A stretch of 64,000 nucleotides of DNA from Microvelia longipes (taxonomy: Eukaryota > Arthropoda > Insecta > Hemiptera > Veliidae): positions 46,584,063 through 46,648,062 of the forward strand of contig JACMZG010001914.1 of NCBI GenBank assembly GCA_018340805.1, read 5' to 3'. A model generated the notes under the pieces. The model saw nothing but the letters and a program-made list of their open reading frames with translations. It had not been told where the DNA came from and did no database searches. Numbering within the stretch: the first letter of the stretch is position 1; the number at the start of each line of letters is the position of its first letter. Positions 23,986 to 34,901 of this stretch are shown piece by piece. A program made the translations under genes and the position numbers.

Positions 23986-24782
23986 CATAGTACATACCTA
24001 CATTATAGACAGTATAATTTGTATTCCTGATGGCTTGAAAGACCCTTATTGGACTTTTTAATTTTATATAATCATTTATAAAATGAAATTTGATTAGGTA
24101 ATTTTATTTTAACTTTTAGACATTAATTCTTTTAACCGGAATCTTCAAGTTTCTTTGTCATTTTTATTTTTAATAGTCAAGAATAAGAAAGATTTGAATA
24201 GATGTTTTTATAGTTAAAGACAGAAGTATATAAGATAAGGCATTAAGAGCAATCTAAAACTAGAACCTTGGATGCCCTAAGAAAAATGAAGGCTACTTAA
24301 TAACTACGTACCTTAAGGGTTCAACGTACCTCTGTCCTAACCTATACCACTAGAAAAATATAAAAAATCGTGATGCCTTCATAGTTTAGAAAATAACTTG
24401 ATACCTTGGTAACTATAAGAAATGATATCTGGTATTGTAATATAACCTGATGTGTTAAGATAATGACGTAATAAGGCTGTGTACCTTTATTTCATTTCTT
24501 GCATTCCTTTAAAAAAACTTACATTACTATTACAATAGATAAAAAACATATATTCAATATAACTGTAATATATAAAAGAAAAACAATAAAAACATTTGTA
24601 TATTTGTTGTTAGAAAAGTGTATGGATATGGATATTGATACTGTTATATTAAGTGTTCTCATGGAGAGGATTGAAACGAAAGGATTTTAAGTTTTATTTG
24701 TTTCAAGTCGAATGTAGATCGAATTGATTTGAAATTGAAGGGTAGAATTGTATATCTCGTTGAATACAGATACTGGTGAATT
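23986..24782. other. Unique DNA, nothing recognised
   Basis: The 63-codon + strand frame from 24499 has no recognisable motif. Confidence 0.5.
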
Positions 24783-24922
24783 GATGGAGTTGTCTAAAGT
24801 TACGACTTAAATTGTGTAGTTGAAATTAATTGTTAAATTGTTACTATGGAGTTGTCTTAAGTTACGACTTAACTTAATTGTAACTTAAAGTTTAGTTGAA
24901 ATTAATTGTTAAATTGTTACTA
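24783..24922. repeat. Two-copy tandem duplication, about 65-75 bp
   Basis: GGAGTTGTCTAAAGTTACGA through GAAATTAATTGTTAAATTGT occurs twice, with a small expansion inside the second copy. Confidence 0.85.
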
Positions 24923-25189
24923 CACAATAGAAATTTGCTTCTTAGAAGATCAGTCCCTATAACATTAAATTGACTCATGTAGGGACTTGCATAGTTCGAA
25001 GTCCAGGTGTGTGTTTCGAATCCGTTTCAGAGATCCCTCATATTTTCAGGAACATTTAAATCGGTAAAATGTTTGTTAATATAAGACCACTCTAAATTAC
25101 TGTAATAAATGACCGGAAAACATTAAATACGGTCGGTAAACAACACATTGCAAGCTGGGTGTCGTTTAACATGTCTTTTGAAGCGCTGA

Positions 25190-25365
25190 TCGATTATAAT
25201 GGTTCCGGAGTCAGAACTCAAAACCAGCAAATCAAAACACACACAATGTGCGGGAAGACAAAATTAATTAATTCAATATAACCTTAACTCACTCTTAAAG
25301 GAGGTTTCATTCTCAAACATCAAAACCAGCGTCCCAAGGTTCGAATCTTGGTACCTATCATAATT
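25190..25365 (+). repeat. tRNA-like SINE head split by an R insertion
   Basis: With 25229-25330 removed, the sequence reads GGTTCCGGAGTCAGAACTC, AAAACCAGCGTCCC, AAGGTTCGAATCTTGG, TACC. CCAAG-GTTCGAAT-CTTGG is a full T-arm (5-bp stem) and GGTTCGAATC is a perfect B box. A further B-box-like GTTTCGAATCC lies upstream at about 25014. I cannot fold a complete tRNA, so a tRNA-derived SINE is likelier than a working tRNA gene. Confidence 0.5.
25229..25319 (-). mobile_element. 91-bp truncated copy of repeat R with target duplication
   Basis: The insert matches 23188-23267 and is flanked by the direct repeat TCAAAACCAGC (25218-25228 and 25320-25330). The last base may belong to the element, so the TSD is 10-11 bp. 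In minus orientation the 3' end (TTTTGATTTG) is intact and the 5' side truncated, as expected for target-primed reverse transcription. Confidence 0.8.
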
Positions 25366-25370
25366 TTTAA

Positions 25371-25681
25371 ACTATATGAGTCTATTTAATAATTATGTTG
25401 TGCAGGTCCGATTTCCATGCCAATTTTATTTAAAATTCGTGCTTTCTTTCTCATAAATGTTTTTGGTTGTAAGTTCCAGGCACTTATCTAGGTAATTTGC
25501 CTTACAGTAGCGTCGAATCTTGCTATTTTTACTTTATAGATTATATGAACCAATTAAGTATTAGCAGGCATGTTCTAAAAGTAGTACGTATCTAAATTTA
25601 TATTATGATTCTTTTTACTGTATATTAAATATAAAATCTAAGATCTCATTGTAGAATGCGAACCTGAGACCTCTCTACTTC
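25371..25681. other. Unique DNA, nothing recognised
   Basis: No supported feature. Confidence 0.45.
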
Positions 25682-25780
25682 TTACTAATCTAGTTTCTAA
25701 TCCAAACTTGTCATTGATAATTTTTTGTTTGTTTTGTTTCAGGTATGCTTTATAATTTATTTTCATTTTATTTCGTAAGT
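25682..25780 (+). promoter_or_regulatory. Candidate recursive splice site 2 (ratchet point)
   Basis: Branchpoint candidates TTACTAAT (25682) and TTCTAAT (25695) lie upstream of a T/G-rich tract, TTTGTTTGTTTTGTTTCAG ends at 25742, and GTATGC follows at once at 25743. A consensus donor GTAAGT sits at 25775, giving a 32-nt cryptic exon. The weak donor (C at +6) and G-containing tract make this the least ideal of the three. The shared GTTTCAGGTATG with sites 1 and 3 in otherwise unrelated flanks argues for function. Confidence 0.55.
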
Positions 25781-26370
25781 CAAAGTCTTGTTTTATATTA
25801 TAATATTATATTGTAAGTAATTATTTAGTACACAAGTTGTATTAGTAATTGTAAATCTGCTAGTTAATGAAATATATCAGGAAATAACAAATTCCATACT
25901 GACTGATTCACTGGCCTTGATTCGTTACAATGAATACCATCGTGCAGGTGTTGCTTAATAGTATTTATTGATTCACAAGTTTGTCTGAAACCCTATTTAA
26001 ATGGATATCTATTGACAATGAAATATAAATGGCCATGCTGAATAACAAACTAATAAATAGTTTACTATAAATTGTTGTAACTTTATTGCAGATAGACTAA
26101 CCCTCAATACAAAACTTTACCTAACCTGGGTTCATTTTGATTTTGTTTTAATGGAAAATATATTATATGATTTCTGTGTCTGTTAAAATTAAACATGCGT
26201 TTTATTTACCTCATAAATAAACATTTATATGTGATTTGTCGAGAGAAATTTGTTTTAAATTTAACATTATTTGAAGACTACGTAATATGCAACTTGCCTG
26301 TTGATTGTGATATTAATGCTCCAATAAAATTGTAACATCTGTTTTGCTATTTAAATCTTTTTAAGTTTTA
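25781..26370. other. AT-rich unique DNA, nothing recognised
   Basis: No supported feature. Confidence 0.5.
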
Positions 26371-26375
26371 CGTCA

Positions 26376-26610
26376 TGTGGAACTAAAAGTAATAGTTTAC
26401 GTCGTTCGTACCTAAAGTTATACTTTACGTCGTATGGATCTAAAGTAATACTTTACGGCGTGAGGGCCTAAAGTTATACTTTACGTCATGTGGACATAAA
26501 GTAATTCTTTACCTCGTGTGGACCTAAATTAATTCTTTACGTGTGCACATAAAGTTATACTTTACGTTTTGTGGACATAAAGTAATACTTTACTTCCTGT
26601 GGACCTAAAA
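26376..26610. repeat. About 29-bp minisatellite with palindromic units
   Basis: About eight copies of CTAAAGTAATACTTTACGTC then GTGTGGAC. Each unit contains TAAAGTnATACTTTA, itself an imperfect palindrome, so single strands could form a row of hairpins. Confidence 0.9.
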
Positions 26611-27039
26611 TATTGCCCAAATTGCTGTGTTACTATTTGGATCTCATGCTTAGCGAATGATGTTGATGAGTCAAGCGACTTTCGATTTTTGATACCATGC
26701 TAAAAAAATTCATTTTTCACTCTAAATTAAAAACAATCGAACAATGCTAGACGCATTCTTAACATTTTAATTGTGGCGTATCCTGAATTTGGTTCTGGGG
26801 CCTGATAACAATAATTACCATAGTTTTAAGAATAAATTGAAATTTTGGGTCAATGAAATAAGGCTGTGTAATGTCATAAGTTAGAAAAATTTTGACACAA
26901 TATAATTGTGCGAGAGAACTATAATGTTTTGCAAAACTCGGTAGTCAAAATGATGTATAAAAAATTTTAACTAATACACAAAATAAACACCCATAATAAT
27001 AAAGTACCACCTAAATTTTACATTATGTTAGCGTGACCC
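26611..27039. other. Unique DNA, nothing recognised
   Basis: No supported feature. Confidence 0.45.
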
Positions 27040-27175
27040 AATATTGACATTATGTCCGATTTTTACTTAACGTCTTGTGGATCTAAACATTTACATTATG
27101 TCCGGTAGCTTAAAATTTTACTCAAAGTCTCGTGGACCTAAAGTTTTTCTTTATACCCGGTGGACTTGAATATAC
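27040..27175. repeat. Degenerate outlier of the 29-bp minisatellite
   Basis: Four or five decayed units with CTTGTGGATCTAAA, GTCCGGTAGCTTAAA and GTCTCGTGGACCTAAAG spacing resemble 26376-26610, about 430 bp away. Confidence 0.6.
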
Positions 27176-27189
27176 TTATAAAGTATCAA

Positions 27190-27560
27190 TATTTTCCAAT
27201 ACTATATATTACATAGTATTCCCGTATAAGTAGTAGATATAATACTGTATATTACATAGTATTCCCATATAAATAGTAGATATAATACTGTATATTACAT
27301 AGTATTCCATATAGTAGATATAAGTATACAAGTAATATAGTAGATATATACTGTATTATTCCCATAAAGAGTGTAGTAAATACTGTATAATAGTATCCCA
27401 TTAAGTAGTAGATATAATACTGTATACATAGTATTCCCATATAAGTAGTAGATATAATACTGTATACATAGTATTCCCATATGAGTAGTAGATATAATAC
27501 TGTATACAAGTATTCCATATAAGTAGTATATACCATCATATAAGTAGTAGATATAATACT
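27190..27560. repeat. About 40-bp minisatellite
   Basis: About nine copies of TAGTATTCCCATATAAGTAG then TAGATATAATACTGTATA. Repeated deletions of one to several bases break any reading frame pattern. The minus-strand Tyr/Leu-rich frames are translations of it. Confidence 0.93.
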
Positions 27561-28509
27561 ATAAAGTATACATAATATTTATGAACATCTATTCTTGACT
27601 ACTATGCACAACTATCATTCATCAATTCCAAAATCATTATAAAAAATCTAGGAATTAAATCTATCAAATTACTATTACGTTATTCACTTGTTTTGTACAT
27701 TTTTAATATCAATTTATGTGCCATGTATATTTTTTTCATTAGAAAAATATCTAGCACCACTCCTTAATTTATTCTTCTAATAACTAATTTTGCAAAACAA
27801 AATGACTTCTTAGATTTTTTGTTCGAAGTCTATTTGCTCATCTTTTAAAATCCTGCAGTCCTTGAATAATATTGCGTTACATTCCATTTGACTTTGTCCA
27901 ATGGAATTTATTTTTACCAAGTCGTTCGAAGTATTTACAAAGAACAAAAGCCACGTTAAAATACACCTTGCCAATATCTGGCAGATACGACTCAGGAATA
28001 TTTTAGTTGTTCATCTAATAGCTAAATCAAATATTCAAAGTGATGCGAGCTATTTACTTATTCCAGTCGCTTTTATTGCTTCATTCTTATCGGCTTCTTT
28101 CTTATGTTTTTTTCGATGTTATTTCATTCTTCGATAATCAATTTATCAATCAATTTGACTATTTGTTTTCAAGATTGTGAATCCTTCGGTTTATTCGTTG
28201 TTAATTTATATAATTTCTATGGGAGAAAAGTGCAAAAGGTCGGAAGGTGAAGGTTCTATTTGCGTCTTTTTAATTTATGATTGTTTGTTTATTTTTATTT
28301 TGCTTAGTTGATGATGTATCGACACGAGAACTTTCCTTACCATACGATTCAAGTGAGATTCCACTTGTTACCGATTCTAGGTTTATTTATAACCCGTAAA
28401 CATATGTTTTTTTGTGTTTATGTTGGCTTATGTCATGATTAACCCTTACCGTATTGTAGTTAAGTTGGGCAAGCTTTTATGTATCCATCGGCTTGGAAGT
28501 TCCCTCAAA
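27561..28509. other. AT-rich unique DNA, nothing recognised
   Basis: The 78-codon + strand frame at 27901 shows no motif I know. Confidence 0.45.
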
Positions 28510-29035
28510 GTTATAGTATGACCATTTGCTAGTATGACGAGTTGCCTCATACTGATAAATGTTACTAAATGATTTGAGTTGGCTCAAACTGATAGATATG
28601 CAGTTTGGAGTTTACACAAGCTTATAGACATGTTAATCAGTTTGAGTTGATTTAAGCTGATGTAGATGTCCTTCAGCTTGAGTTAACTGAAGCTGATGTT
28701 CAAACGTTGGATATGAACATCAGCTAAGTCAACCGTTCATGTCCAAACGGTTTGAGTTGACTTAGCTGATGTTCATATCCAACGGTTTGAACATCAGCTT
28801 CAGTTTACTCAAGCTGAAGGACATGTACATCAGCTAAGTGTTGACTTAGCTGATGTTCATGTCCAACGGTTTGAGTTGACTTAGCTGATGTACATGTCCT
28901 TCAGCTTGAGTTGGCTGATGTTCAGTTCATGTCCTTCAGCTTAAGTAGGATCAAACAAATAGATATAACTATCAGTTTGGAATAGAGTCAAGTTTTAAGC
29001 TATGTCCATCAACTTGGAGTTGACTAAAGCTAATA
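28510..29035. repeat. Complex array with a large inverted repeat
   Basis: Modules TTGAGTTGACTTAGCTGATG, TTCATGTCCAACGG and CCTTCAGCTTGAG recur in both orientations. Within it, 28655-28733 pairs with 28756-28835 as an inverted repeat of nearly 80 bp per arm with few mismatches and a 22-bp centre. Confidence 0.88.
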
Positions 29036-29050
29036 AATATGCCTATATGT

Positions 29051-29061
29051 ATGTATATATG

Positions 29062-29148
<87 letters not shown>

Positions 29149-29151
29149 TAC
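29051..29151. repeat. (AT)n microsatellite
   Basis: About 100 bp AT run with two phase breaks. Confidence 0.94.
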
Positions 29152-29734
29152 ATTGGAGTTGGTACAAATTAATTCAAATTCAAATTACGCGCTTTATGTC
29201 GAATACTTTGTTTTGATTTTATGATAGTTTTTATAGTTTTACAGATCAAAGTTCAAATTGTACTAGCTTTAATATAGGTCTTATAATGAGGCCTGTGATC
29301 TACATTCAAAGGATCTATTGTAACACAATGAGGGAGGGATGTGTGATTACTAGGGGGAAAAACAATGAACACTCGAGTTTTATAGGGATAATAAGTCTAA
29401 GATGATTGGACAGTTCCTCCGTGTAAAGAATAAGGAACAGGATGAGAACATATTTATTCTTAGATAAACAATAACACTTCACAATATGTCTTATTCAAAG
29501 TAACCTGCAGCAACACTCTAGCTATTGCAAAATGTTATTTACATAGTGATGTGAAGGTTTCAAATTTGTGGCCATTGAGGAGTTGAAATCATGGTTTTGC
29601 AACATTTGTGCTTGTCTTGAAACGTAGTCAACATGGTACATTATAGAGGAATATCGTTGTAATAACTTAACTGTGCCTTGACTTATAAATACCTTTACTT
29701 TAAAAAGGTTGTATTTACCGCAAGTTGAAGAAGC
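29152..29734. other. Unique DNA, nothing recognised
   Basis: The minus-strand frame covering 29522-29842 partly translates the foldback arm and has no domain. Confidence 0.45.
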
Positions 29735-30021
29735 AATCCAAGAATCAGCTACCGTCGATACCTGCTGTTGGATATAAATATCTCTGGACCGGTTTCGGCA
29801 TAACGCCATCATCAGCAGGCGGGGCAACACTCGAGCTCTCAACTAATAAAGTGATATCAGTGCTCGTCGTGCTCATTGAGACTTGAAGTTAATCACTGAT
29901 AAAACTTTATTAGTTGAGAGCTCGAGTGTTGCCCCGCCTGCTGATGATGGCGTTATGCCGAAACCGGTCCAGGGATATTTATATCCAACAGAAAGTATCG
30001 ACGGTAGCTGATTCTTCGATT
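29735..30021. repeat. Foldback with a hammerhead-ribozyme-like motif in each arm
   Basis: Arms 29735-29851 and 29905-30021 are 117 bp each with four mismatches and a 53-bp centre. In the right arm (+): stem I CCTG 29937-29940 with CAGG 29970-29973; core CTGATGA 29941-29947; stem II GGC/GCC around GTTAT; GAAA 29960-29963; stem III ACC/GGT with no loop; cleavage-type GTC ending at 29969. The left arm has the same motif on the minus strand, with one stem I mismatch. One extra base (T 29948) between the core and stem II departs from the textbook fold. A loop-less stem III would need a dimer, as reported for hammerheads of Penelope-like retroelements. Confidence 0.9.
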
Positions 30022-30885
30022 ACCTTTACTTTACCTCTTGTGTAATTTAATTGGAATTGTTACTTAAATTACTATCTCCCTCACAAGTCTTAATTACTAC
30101 TTACTTTATTTACAACTTATTTATTTATGACTTAATTCTAGCTTATGATAAATATATATTAATTTTTAATATTGCAGTGATCCATTGAGTAACAATTTGT
30201 TTTTTCATGAGCTTACTAAACATCCTTAGTTGTATAGTAATAAAGTGATACAACTAAACTCTTTAGTTGTATAAAACATACGAAATACTCTTTTTTAATT
30301 TAATTTTGAAAAAAGGCGATATTTTGACAAGGTTCTCGTTTACGCCTATCAAATATTGGATAGGCGTAAACAATTTTTCTGCTTGAATACTCATCTGACG
30401 AATTTTGACATAAAAAGACAATGGATGTATTGTTTTTATATTTGTTATGGTGTCGAGCTGCGTAAGCAAATGTTAATCCTGAGACTAAACAGTAGAGGGG
30501 AGGAGTTCTTTGAACAACTTCACTTCATTGAACAAGCTTTTTTCCCTATTTTTTTATCGAAATTCTAAAATTAAGCAATTTTAATGTTTTATTGTGAGTA
30601 TAATGTAAATTATAGATAAAACAATTATAGCGGAAAGACTGGTTTTATAATTGCAATTTAATTGGTCCTTTATTTAAGGCTATATGATTTATTTATTATG
30701 TTATTTATTTAAGGACATTTATTTTATTTTAAGCCCCTGTAAAAAAATGTAAACAACTAAACTTCCAAAAATTGTTATTCGTATAAATTTGTTATTCGGT
30801 GTAAATAGGGAATGTGGAGGTGATAGAGTCCTTATATGAAAAAGAGATATCTAAAAACTCTACTACTAGTACTAATTCTACTAAG
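30022..30885. other. AT-rich unique DNA, nothing recognised
   Basis: Overlapping frames on both strands at 30263-30568 have no recognisable domain. Confidence 0.45.
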
Positions 30886-31150
30886 CTAAAAATTTAGGAA
30901 TAAGTGCTAACATAGGGATTGGAGCATGATTTGTGTTTAAGTAAGACTCGTCCTAAGCTAATAACATATAAGTAAGTGTTTACATTGTAATGAGAACATG
31001 ATTTGTGAAAAGTATGATTTATTCCTAAGCTAATAACATAGGAGTAAGTGTTTACATTGTAATGAGAACTTGACTTGTGAAAAAGTAACACTCATTCCTA
31101 AGCTAATAAAATAAGAATAAGTGCTAACATAGGTAAACGAACATATGACT
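30886..31150. repeat. About 72-bp tandem repeat
   Basis: About 3.5 copies of CCTAAGCTAATAACATAGGA, GTAAGTGTTTACATTG, GAGAACTTGACTTGTGAA. Confidence 0.9.
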
Positions 31151-31273
31151 TGCTAATAAGTAAGAAAAAAATGTATGAATAAATCTTTAGTTGCTATGCC
31201 ATTCTTGTAATTTTAAATAGCATTTTTAAGAAAAAAATTAGATAAACAAGCATTTTATGATCAAATTTGATTG

Positions 31274-31309
31274 ATAAGAATTGTGATTGTTATCAATCAC
31301 AATTCTTAT
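31274..31309. repeat. Perfect 16-bp-stem hairpin
   Basis: ATAAGAATTGTGATTG and its exact complement around the loop TTAT. No flanking duplication is evident. Confidence 0.85.
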
Positions 31310-31837
31310 TATACGTCGTATTAGTTTTCATTGAGTAATCTGTAATAATTTATAGATCAATTTGCGATCGGAAAATATTGATCCTTTCCCTCACCCCTCT
31401 TAAGCTGACGATCGACTGTAACTTAACAAATTTGCAATTTAGAAAACGATTTTTAAAAAATAATTAAAAATTGATTAATGATGCTTTATACCTTATAAAT
31501 AAATAAATAATTTATATACTTTAAAGGAATTCAATAAACACAATAAATTATTTATATACTTTAATCGAAATCAATAAATAAATTAGAAAAATACAACAAA
31601 TCAATTTCACGGTAAAATTCAGAAAATAGAAGCCGGCTATGATTTAAAGGTAAAATGATTACTATTTATTCGATTTTAGACGAGATATTTTATTGGACTA
31701 TTTCTGTTTGAAGGATCTTCCTTATTAAAAAAAAAGTATTAGCAGATACATAGAAACTCTTTATAGATTACAACCGACCCTGAGATATTTAAATTATTAT
31801 TTTTTTTTTTTAAATCAGTGAAGACAATATTGGTTTT
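31310..31837. other. AT-rich DNA with a small duplication
   Basis: AAATTATTTATATACTTTAA and a close copy occur at about 31505 and 31545. Nothing else is recognised. Confidence 0.5.
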
Positions 31838-32174
31838 CAAGCTTTTGAGGAGGAATAGGTCCTAATTAATACTTTTGGCTGTAACATTTGGCTGTAAAGA
31901 TTTATTTATTTAAGAGGGTCTTGTCCCAACATGGGAATTTTTAACTGTAGATCTTTGTTTAGAACTTAATTTAACTCAATAACATTGTTACCTTTTTTGT
32001 TTAACGGTATTTATTTGTCTGTTACTAGTTGTTGTCAAACATCTAGTGTAAACCACCATGTAACTGTTTTTGTTATTTTAATATGCTAAGCTTGAAAAAG
32101 ATTAATTATATCGAAAGCTCGGCAAAATTAGTTTTTTTTTGTATTATTAGGACCTATTCCTCCTCAAAAGCTTG
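31838..32174. mobile_element. MITE-like element with 34-bp terminal inverted repeats
   Basis: CAAGCTTTTGAGGAGGAATA then GGTCCTAATTAATAC at the left is matched by its complement at 32141-32174 with a single indel, bounding 337 bp of non-coding DNA. CAATATTGG and TAATATTGG, each followed by TTTT, lie just outside. I could not fix a clear target duplication, so the superfamily is undetermined. Confidence 0.65.
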
Positions 32175-32428
32175 AATATTTAAAATAGAGGTCCCTTTAA
32201 AATTTGTTTGTCTTAATATTGGTTTTATAAGCATTTGTACGAAATTTATTAAAAGGTATATAATTAATGGATTCAGACTATTATATTATTTTATAAGAAT
32301 ATACTATTACAAATTACAAAGAAGACTGCGAAGAAGTTCATTCTTTACTGAGGCACATATTTTACTCTTTGAAAAATCTGGAAAAATTAATGTATTGGTG
32401 TAAGCAAATAAAAATTCATGTATCGGTG

Positions 32429-32870
32429 AGCAAGAAAGCACGCATATCAAAGGAAATTCGTCCTTCTTCCGGACCTCTGCTTCAAAATTTAATAACATCG
32501 TTGTAATTAGAAAAATACGTTGAAACAAAATACTTTCAAAATAAAAATTCTGGAGCGCGGAGGTTTACGTGCCAGACAAATTATTATTTTTTTATTTTTC
32601 GGCTATTTACAGCAGTTTTTTTTTTATACTTTTTGGTCACTTAAGGTTGTCTTATCGACTTCAGACCGTTTTAATTCGTCTCAGAGCCTCAAAACCTATC
32701 TAAAACGACTCCCTTCTTAACTTTTCATGTTAAGTAGGGTGATTTATTTATTTATGTACATGAAGTGTTTTCATTTTTTGTTAACTTGGAGTGGTCGCAT
32801 CGAATTCGAACCGGTTTTATTTCATTCAGCACCCCAAAACACTTAAAAAGAGTTTTTCTTAAGAAGAATA
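32429..32870. repeat. Dispersed repeat E with inverted and direct internal copies
   Basis: GAGCAAGAAAGCACGCAT and GAAATTCGTCC (32429-32500) match 56645-56690. The inverted counterpart (GCGCGGAGGTTTACG) follows at 32553. CTTATCGACTTCAGACCG (about 32650) and GCATCGAATTCGAACCGG (about 32797) begin two diverged direct copies of a block ending near 32725 and 32870. The frames at 32307, 32520 and 32765 lie within this repeat and show no domain. Confidence 0.55.
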
Positions 32871-33997
32871 TTAAACGATTTTTCGCTAATTTTAACACTA
32901 CTAGAAAACAAAAATTACAGGATGCTCGAATAAGCGTATTGAGCTTTCTAAATTCTTTTTAGCGAATCTTCATCTTGTTCTATGCCTTCCTCTAATTAAA
33001 TAATAATCCAAAAGGTGTAAGCATTTCATTGACACGATTTCTTTATTATTTAAATTAATTATGATATATTTTTTTATATATTAGTACTTTTACTTTTAAT
33101 TAATCCTATTTCCTGATAATTCATTCATGCGATTTATATAGGTCAATTATGTGACAGGAGTCAACTCAAATTATTGTCAGTATTATTATAATTAAATGTC
33201 TTCTTATCAAGCTTTGGGCGAATTTTTGTTAAAAACGACGCTTATAAGTGTGTCTGGATGAAATAATGTTTTATGATATATTTTATTTAGGTTGCGGTGC
33301 TATAGAGCGATCCTATCTTGATATTAACTTTATAGTGAAGATAAACTAATTCTTATTCTATAGGATAAGCCTTACTTAGTCACAAATAAAGTTATTACAT
33401 ATCACATTAAGTTAACAGGTTTAAATTCTATTTGTTTCTCATCTAATTCTATTACTTTCTTGATTTTAAATTAGATAGATTATATAACGTGTTATGTAAT
33501 GTCTTGTCGCCTTGTCTTCTTTATGAAATACTTCCGGTGATACTTTTGCGGTGAAAAAGTAAAAGTTTAATGGAAGGAAAGAAAAACGAAAAAAAGAAAT
33601 TATCGGTCTTAGTAAATATTTATTTCTTTTAAAATGATTATTTTGTTTATTTTCTAGGCTAAAGGTAGATATATAGTACGTATAATTTAGTCCACTTTTA
33701 AGTTTTACTTTTTAACTTACGTACTGTACCATGTGTAGTTATGGAAGTTTTGCTATACATTTTAATTATACTTCAAAGTTTTAAAATAAATATAATAATA
33801 ATAAATGTAAAGTTTTACATAGATAGGAGCTAAAAATAATAAAATAGTTTCAAAAATATTTAAAAAATAAGTTTTATGTTTATATGTATATAATTGTTTA
33901 CTTCTTTTACTTTTTTCATTTATATGTCTAATCATTTAATTAGTTAATTTTTATTAACATTATATATTTTTAGTAACATTATTTTTATATCATGTGT
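32871..33997. other. AT-rich unique DNA, nothing recognised
   Basis: No supported feature. Confidence 0.5.
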
Positions 33998-34020
33998 AAT
34001 ATATATATATATATATATAT

Positions 34021-34051
<31 letters not shown>

Positions 34052-34062
34052 GTATGTATATG
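33998..34062. repeat. (AT)n/(ATT)n microsatellite
   Basis: AT run, short (ATT)n, AT run, then GTATGTATGTGTGTG. Confidence 0.92.
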
Positions 34063-34436
34063 TATGTATGTGTGTGTTTGTGTGTAAATTGCTAATGATA
34101 TTGATTATATTATTTATACAATTGCATACGTTTACCTTCTTATATTTTTCTTTATTAATAATAAATTCACTTGTATGCTTACTCTAATTTTTTCTATATT
34201 ATATTTTTTGTAAATATAGTTCACTAAATTTTCATTGACCTTTAGAATGAACTTAACTTCGTTTTAAAGTGGATTAAAGCAAAGTATACATTTCTATAAT
34301 TGATTTTTTTTTTAAATTAAATGTTGTCATAAGTTTAGGTTAATAATTATTTATATTATTGATTTGGTCCGTGATTTGATATTTTTTTGGTGGTGACCCT
34401 GTGAAAAATACATCAGAATAGAGTTATAGTCTCACT
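34063..34436. other. AT-rich unique DNA, nothing recognised
   Basis: No supported feature. Confidence 0.45.
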
Positions 34437-34474
34437 CTGTATATAATATATATACCACACACATATATATATAT

Positions 34475-34506
<32 letters not shown>

Positions 34507-34527
34507 ATATAATATATATAATATACA

Positions 34528-34617
<90 letters not shown>

Positions 34618-34626
34618 GCGCGCGCG
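34437..34626. repeat. Compound (AT)n/(AC)n/(CG)n microsatellite
   Basis: AT runs with an internal (AC)n block, ending in ACACGCGCGCGCGG. The alternating CG stretch is a potential Z-DNA former. Confidence 0.94.
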
Positions 34627-34786
34627 GACTCACTACGTAAACAAAATCAAGTAAAAAGGAGATAAGATGACGAGTTTGGACGATGAGAGGTCAATTTTAA
34701 AATAATACATTCCATAGTTATTTATTTATGCCATTTCCATTTAGTTATATTATGCTTGTTGTTATTTTCATTCATTCACTACATAC

Positions 34787-34901
34787 ACTAGGTTATCGAT
34801 ACTCTTGTATGGTTATCGTTACTATGGTTAAGTTATCGTTACCCTCGTAAGGTTATCGTTACTATGGTAAAGTTATCGTTACTCTCGTAAGGGTTTTTTC
34901 G
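34787..34901. repeat. About 21-bp minisatellite
   Basis: About five to six copies of GGTTATCGTTACTCTCGTAA, some with ACTATGGTAA. Confidence 0.9.

Noticed and set aside
25190..25365. Functional tRNA gene
   Set aside because: T-arm is perfect but the gene is split by an insertion and the rest does not fold into a cloverleaf that I can confirm.
29522..29842. 106-codon minus-strand frame
   Set aside because: Its N-terminal part translates the foldback arm; no domain.
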